From a virus: DNA of 55,764 nt. The DNA is taken from IMG/VR virus record IMGVR_UViG_3300006927_000008, positions 1-55,764 of that record. One strand, written 5' to 3'. A program made the position numbers and the translations under genes. The notes under the pieces were generated by a model that was not told the origin of the DNA, did no database searches, and was given only the letters and a program-made list of their open reading frames with translations. Below are positions 53,638-55,764 of the stretch, one piece after another (positions within the stretch are counted from its first letter, which is position 1; each line of letters begins with the position of its first letter).

Positions 53638-54642
53638 TCAGCCCACACTTGTAAATATGTTGGCGCAATCAGGTATGAATTTGTTAGCTTCCCTCAACAT
53701 ATATATGACCCTAGCTGGAGATGAATGATATTGAAGGGCATGGCTATGGGCTGACTTAGCCATATCTGCGGTCTGATCCGGATTATCCAAAGCATATCTT
53801 ACAACAAATTCCAGCTGATCCATATCCTTGAATTCCCAATAGTCCTGTCCTTCAAGAAATGGGTAAGGCATGAAAATCATAACCGGTTGTGTGATAAGCA
53901 GAGATCCCTGACCGATAATTTCCCAAAATCGTGCTGCATTACAACCATGAGCACCATATGCATCGACAGACATCTTTGATTTTGCAAGCATACTGTAATA
54001 TTCGGCATGCTCTCTATTTCCGGTGTCAACTCCTGAAGCATTCTCCCTTTGACCTCCATAGAGCTGACCAACGATTGACTCTGGCAGATCCATAGCCAGA
54101 AGCTTTTGCTCTATCTCGAACCTCCATGGCTTGGTATCATCATGAGGCCCAAACATACACGACAAATTGATACCTCTGAAATCATGAGCCAAAGGATAAC
54201 TCCCCAATGGAGGAACATATCGGTCCTCCATAGCGAACGGACAAGAGATCACGTTTTCTGGATGATCTTCACTAAGAAGCATTTCACGCTTGAAGTAAAT
54301 TGGGTAGTCACCTGGCTTCTCCCTATATGGACTAGTGTCTTCACCATCCAAATAGGCTGTCTTGCTTCTATACTTCTTATCGACGATGTCTGCTCTTACA
54401 TCATTATTCGAAGTAATGAAGATGATAGCTGCCTCTTCACACCATTTCTCATAATCATCAGGCATCACCTGGAAATTCCATTCAGGAGTGACAGCGTAGT
54501 TGCTGGTCTCTACACAACCAAGTTCAATATCTGTCTTGAGGTTGCCCACAACCTCTTTCTGTGTAGCTAACCTTGCAAGACCTTCGATAAGGTTGGCTGA
54601 ATTGAAGTCATAGTGAGGTGTTTGTACTACGAATACCTTCAT
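53638..54642 (-). CDS. CgeB-like glycosyltransferase
   Basis: 334 residues beginning MKVFVVQTPHYDFNSANLIE. The C-terminal half has the GT-B donor-binding signature of CgeB/DUF3880-type enzymes: EYYSMLAKSKMSVDAYGAHG, CNAARFWEIIGQGSLLITQ, FLEGQDYWEFKDMDQLEFVV and ALDNPDQTADMAKSAHSHA. Transfers a sugar to an unknown acceptor, which might be DNA, a peptide or a surface glycan. Coupled to the C-N hydrolase by ATGA. Confidence 0.83.
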   Translation of the reverse strand: MKVFVVQTPHYDFNSANLIEGLARLATQKEVVGNLKTDIELGCVETSNYAVTPEWNFQVMPDDYEKWCEEAAIIFITSNNDVRADIVDKKYRSKTAYLDGEDTSPYREKPGDYPIYFKREMLLSEDHPENVISCPFAMEDRYVPPLGSYPLAHDFRGINLSCMFGPHDDTKPWRFEIEQKLLAMDLPESIVGQLYGGQRENASGVDTGNREHAEYYSMLAKSKMSVDAYGAHGCNAARFWEIIGQGSLLITQPVMIFMPYPFLEGQDYWEFKDMDQLEFVVRYALDNPDQTADMAKSAHSHALQYHSSPARVIYMLREANKFIPDCANIFTSVG

Positions 54643-55367
54643 GATTTTATCACTTCCATTTTTTCGGTGTCTAAAACGAATGACTTGGTTGTAGTTGGGT
54701 ATTCCATGAACAGAGGAAAGCCAGTTCTGTCAACTACGAAATTGTGACTCATCTGCCAAGAGTAAGGAGTCAATACATACTCTGGTCTATCCATAGAACA
54801 GTTAAGTGAAACGATTGGTACATCAAACTTCGCCGCTGCTGTGGATAGTGTATCCAATACACTTCGCCAAGCTGCTGGCTTCCAAGTACCAGGTGGTGAT
54901 CGATGATACTTGCAATGGATGATTAGCTTAGCTCCCTGTGATACCAGATATGCAGCCATACCATCGTCTCGTTCAAGGTCGTAGCATATCCCAATACCTA
55001 TAGGGAATTCATCGATGAATAACATATTCGATGGGTTCATGAATTGCAATCTATCCACCTCGTGTCCAGTGAGGGCTGTCTTCGTAAAGACTCTCGTGTC
55101 CTCATCTTTCTTGAGGAAGAACATTCCGTTGACACCACCTACAAAGGGGATATCAGTAACAGCGCCCACCAAGGCTGGCTTCACTGCCTTCTCTTTTATG
55201 GACTGGAATTTTGGGATGAGGGCAGAGTAAGGTCGAGGATGTGGCCAGCCTGTGGCAGCTCCTTCCGGGAATACATTCAAACCTACATCAGGTCTTATAG
55301 AACTAGCTATTTCTGTGATCGAGAGTTCTGAATCATCTGATCGTGTTGATACAAAGTTGATTAGCAT
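54639..55367 (-). CDS. Carbon-nitrogen hydrolase (nitrilase superfamily)
   Basis: 242 residues with the Glu-Lys-Cys triad: FPEGAATGWP (Glu), FTKTALTGHE (Lys), GIGICYDLERDDG (Cys). Members hydrolyse amides, nitriles or glutamine (supplying ammonia to synthases such as NadE). With an NMNAT-like domain and a Nudix hydrolase next door an NAD-related amidase is conceivable, but a peptide or sugar amide substrate in the modification cassette is equally possible. Confidence 0.9.
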   Translation of the reverse strand: MLINFVSTRSDDSELSITEIASSIRPDVGLNVFPEGAATGWPHPRPYSALIPKFQSIKEKAVKPALVGAVTDIPFVGGVNGMFFLKKDEDTRVFTKTALTGHEVDRLQFMNPSNMLFIDEFPIGIGICYDLERDDGMAAYLVSQGAKLIIHCKYHRSPPGTWKPAAWRSVLDTLSTAAAKFDVPIVSLNCSMDRPEYVLTPYSWQMSHNFVVDRTGFPLFMEYPTTTKSFVLDTEKMEVIKS

Positions 55368-55570
55368 TCTTCATTTCCTAACACTAAGTTCTGCTGAATT
55401 TTGCCCGGGTCAGGCAGGTGACATGTCAATATCCTATTGAACCATGATGATCTTTTCTTACTATTCACAAACACTACTGGCAACTCATCAGAATAGTGAG
55501 ACAACTCTTCCTTGAGTTGCCCCACCGTTACTGTAGCTGGTGTAGAACGTTTATGTATGAATCTCGTCAT
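55361..55570 (-). CDS. Small phage protein with VGQLKEEL motif
   Basis: 69 residues beginning MTRFIHKRSTPATVTVGQLK, then EELSHYSDELPVVFVNSKKR. TVGQLKEELSHYSDELPVVF is the typical conserved small phage domain with a VxxLxxxLxxxxxxxxVx pattern. ATGA overlap upstream. Unknown function. Confidence 0.65.
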   Translation of the reverse strand: MTRFIHKRSTPATVTVGQLKEELSHYSDELPVVFVNSKKRSSWFNRILTCHLPDPGKIQQNLVLGNEEC

Positions 55571-55689
55571 ACACCAACTGCTGCCCTTTCTCTAACCTCA
55601 TCGAAAGTGGATTCGTTCAGAAGATCACCGTTAATGAATACGGTGCGCAAGACGTCATCAGCGCCGAGTACAGAGTCGTCGATGCCCAT
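55571..55689 (-). CDS. 40-residue ORF resembling NAMPT C-terminus
   Basis: MGIDDSVLGADDVLRTVFIN, then GDLLNESTFDEVRERAAVGV. The order LLxTVFxNG...(S/T)FDEIRxxA is the C-terminal pattern of nicotinamide phosphoribosyltransferase (NadV/NAMPT). An in-frame TGA precedes the ATG. The binding site is weak. Could be a stand-alone fragment, the tail of a frameshifted gene reaching beyond the window, or chance. Confidence 0.45.
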
Positions 55690-55757
55690 AATCTTTCACC
55701 ATATGAATCCTCATATAAAATATGAGGTAACCAATATTCTTTGTCAAGGTTTGTCAT
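55620..55757 (-). CDS. Overlapping ORF at right edge
   Basis: Begins MTNLDKEYWLPHILYEDSYG and overlaps the NAMPT-like ORF in a different frame; the first 25 residues look protein-like, the rest does not. A frameshift around 55690 may join the two. Uncertain. Confidence 0.3.
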
Positions 55758-55764
55758 AAAAAAC

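Noticed and set aside
24790-53640. TATAAATA strings on the plus strand (near 24802, 45061, 53630) as T4-like late promoters
   Set aside because: No plus-strand genes follow them, and on the minus strand the matching GATATTTAT has no constant -35, so I treat them as AT-rich intergenic coincidence.
1-55764. CRISPR array, IS element or attachment site
   Set aside because: I searched for regularly spaced direct repeats, transposase motifs and inverted-repeat ends. None were seen; repeats found are tRNA-derived or single pairs.

Overview
The window is a 55.8-kb piece of a large double-stranded DNA bacteriophage genome, about 42-43% GC by eye. Essentially every gene I can support lies on the minus strand, so transcription runs from high to low coordinates. 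Strong Shine-Dalgarno sites, ATGA/TAATG/GTGA start-stop overlaps, an exported beta-barrel-like protein and a T4-style replisome point to a lytic tailed phage (probably a myovirus) of a Gram-negative bacterium. The host cannot be named from the sequence. A FliM-like peptide encoded near 46.2 kb would fit a flagellated host.

Layout, left to right. (1) 1-2.5 kb: small membrane proteins and one secreted beta-barrel-like protein. (2) 2.5-9.4 kb: zinc-ribbon proteins, the RNA ligase RtcB, an ATP-dependent DNA ligase, a cytidylyltransferase, a calcineurin-like phosphatase and a small HD hydrolase resembling (p)ppGpp hydrolases. (3) 9.4-19.7 kb: a giant tRNA array of about 40 tRNA or tRNA-like genes. 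It covers all 20 amino acids and is interspersed with small genes, including a Pth2-type peptidyl-tRNA hydrolase and an HNH endonuclease. Several of the tRNAs are very unusual (interrupted, chimeric, lacking the anticodon arm, or with an extended acceptor). (4) 19.7-26.0 kb: mostly unrecognised early/middle-type proteins, a second HD hydrolase and a Vsr/DUF559-type nuclease. (5) 26.0-44.97 kb: nucleotide metabolism and replication. This includes ThyX, a DNA polymerase III alpha-like polymerase, a dTMP-kinase-like protein, a dUTPase-HAD fusion, a second dUTPase/MazG-like protein, a dCMP-deaminase-like protein, class II ribonucleotide reductase, a DnaB-type helicase, a FEN-type 5'-3' exonuclease, a UvsX/RecA recombinase and a gp32-like ssDNA-binding protein. 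(6) 45.0-48.4 kb: an acidic protein with a FliM N-terminal peptide, a coupled 39-residue basic protein, a HAD phosphatase and a ClpP protease. (7) 48.4-55.8 kb: a tightly coupled cassette of radical SAM enzyme, beta-propeller, 3-TM holin, Nudix hydrolase, polynucleotide-ligase/nucleotidylyltransferase fusion, CgeB-like glycosyltransferase and C-N hydrolase, followed by a short ORF that resembles the C-terminus of nicotinamide phosphoribosyltransferase.

Many transcription units share one promoter type: GTTTAC/GTATAC, exactly 18 bp, then TATATT/TATATA. I place 13 good copies and one weak one, each just upstream of a minus-strand operon. I find two clear terminators, one at about 19.32 kb and one at about 45.52 kb, and a probable third at 22.57 kb.

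Biologically the region reads as a self-sufficiency kit. The phage makes dNTPs and replicates its own DNA. It carries a near-complete tRNA set, with tRNA repair (RtcB) and peptidyl-tRNA recycling (Pth2). It probably also adjusts host signalling, through an alarmone-type HD hydrolase, a FliM mimic and possibly NAD-related enzymes. All functional calls come from motif recognition by eye; no database search was run.
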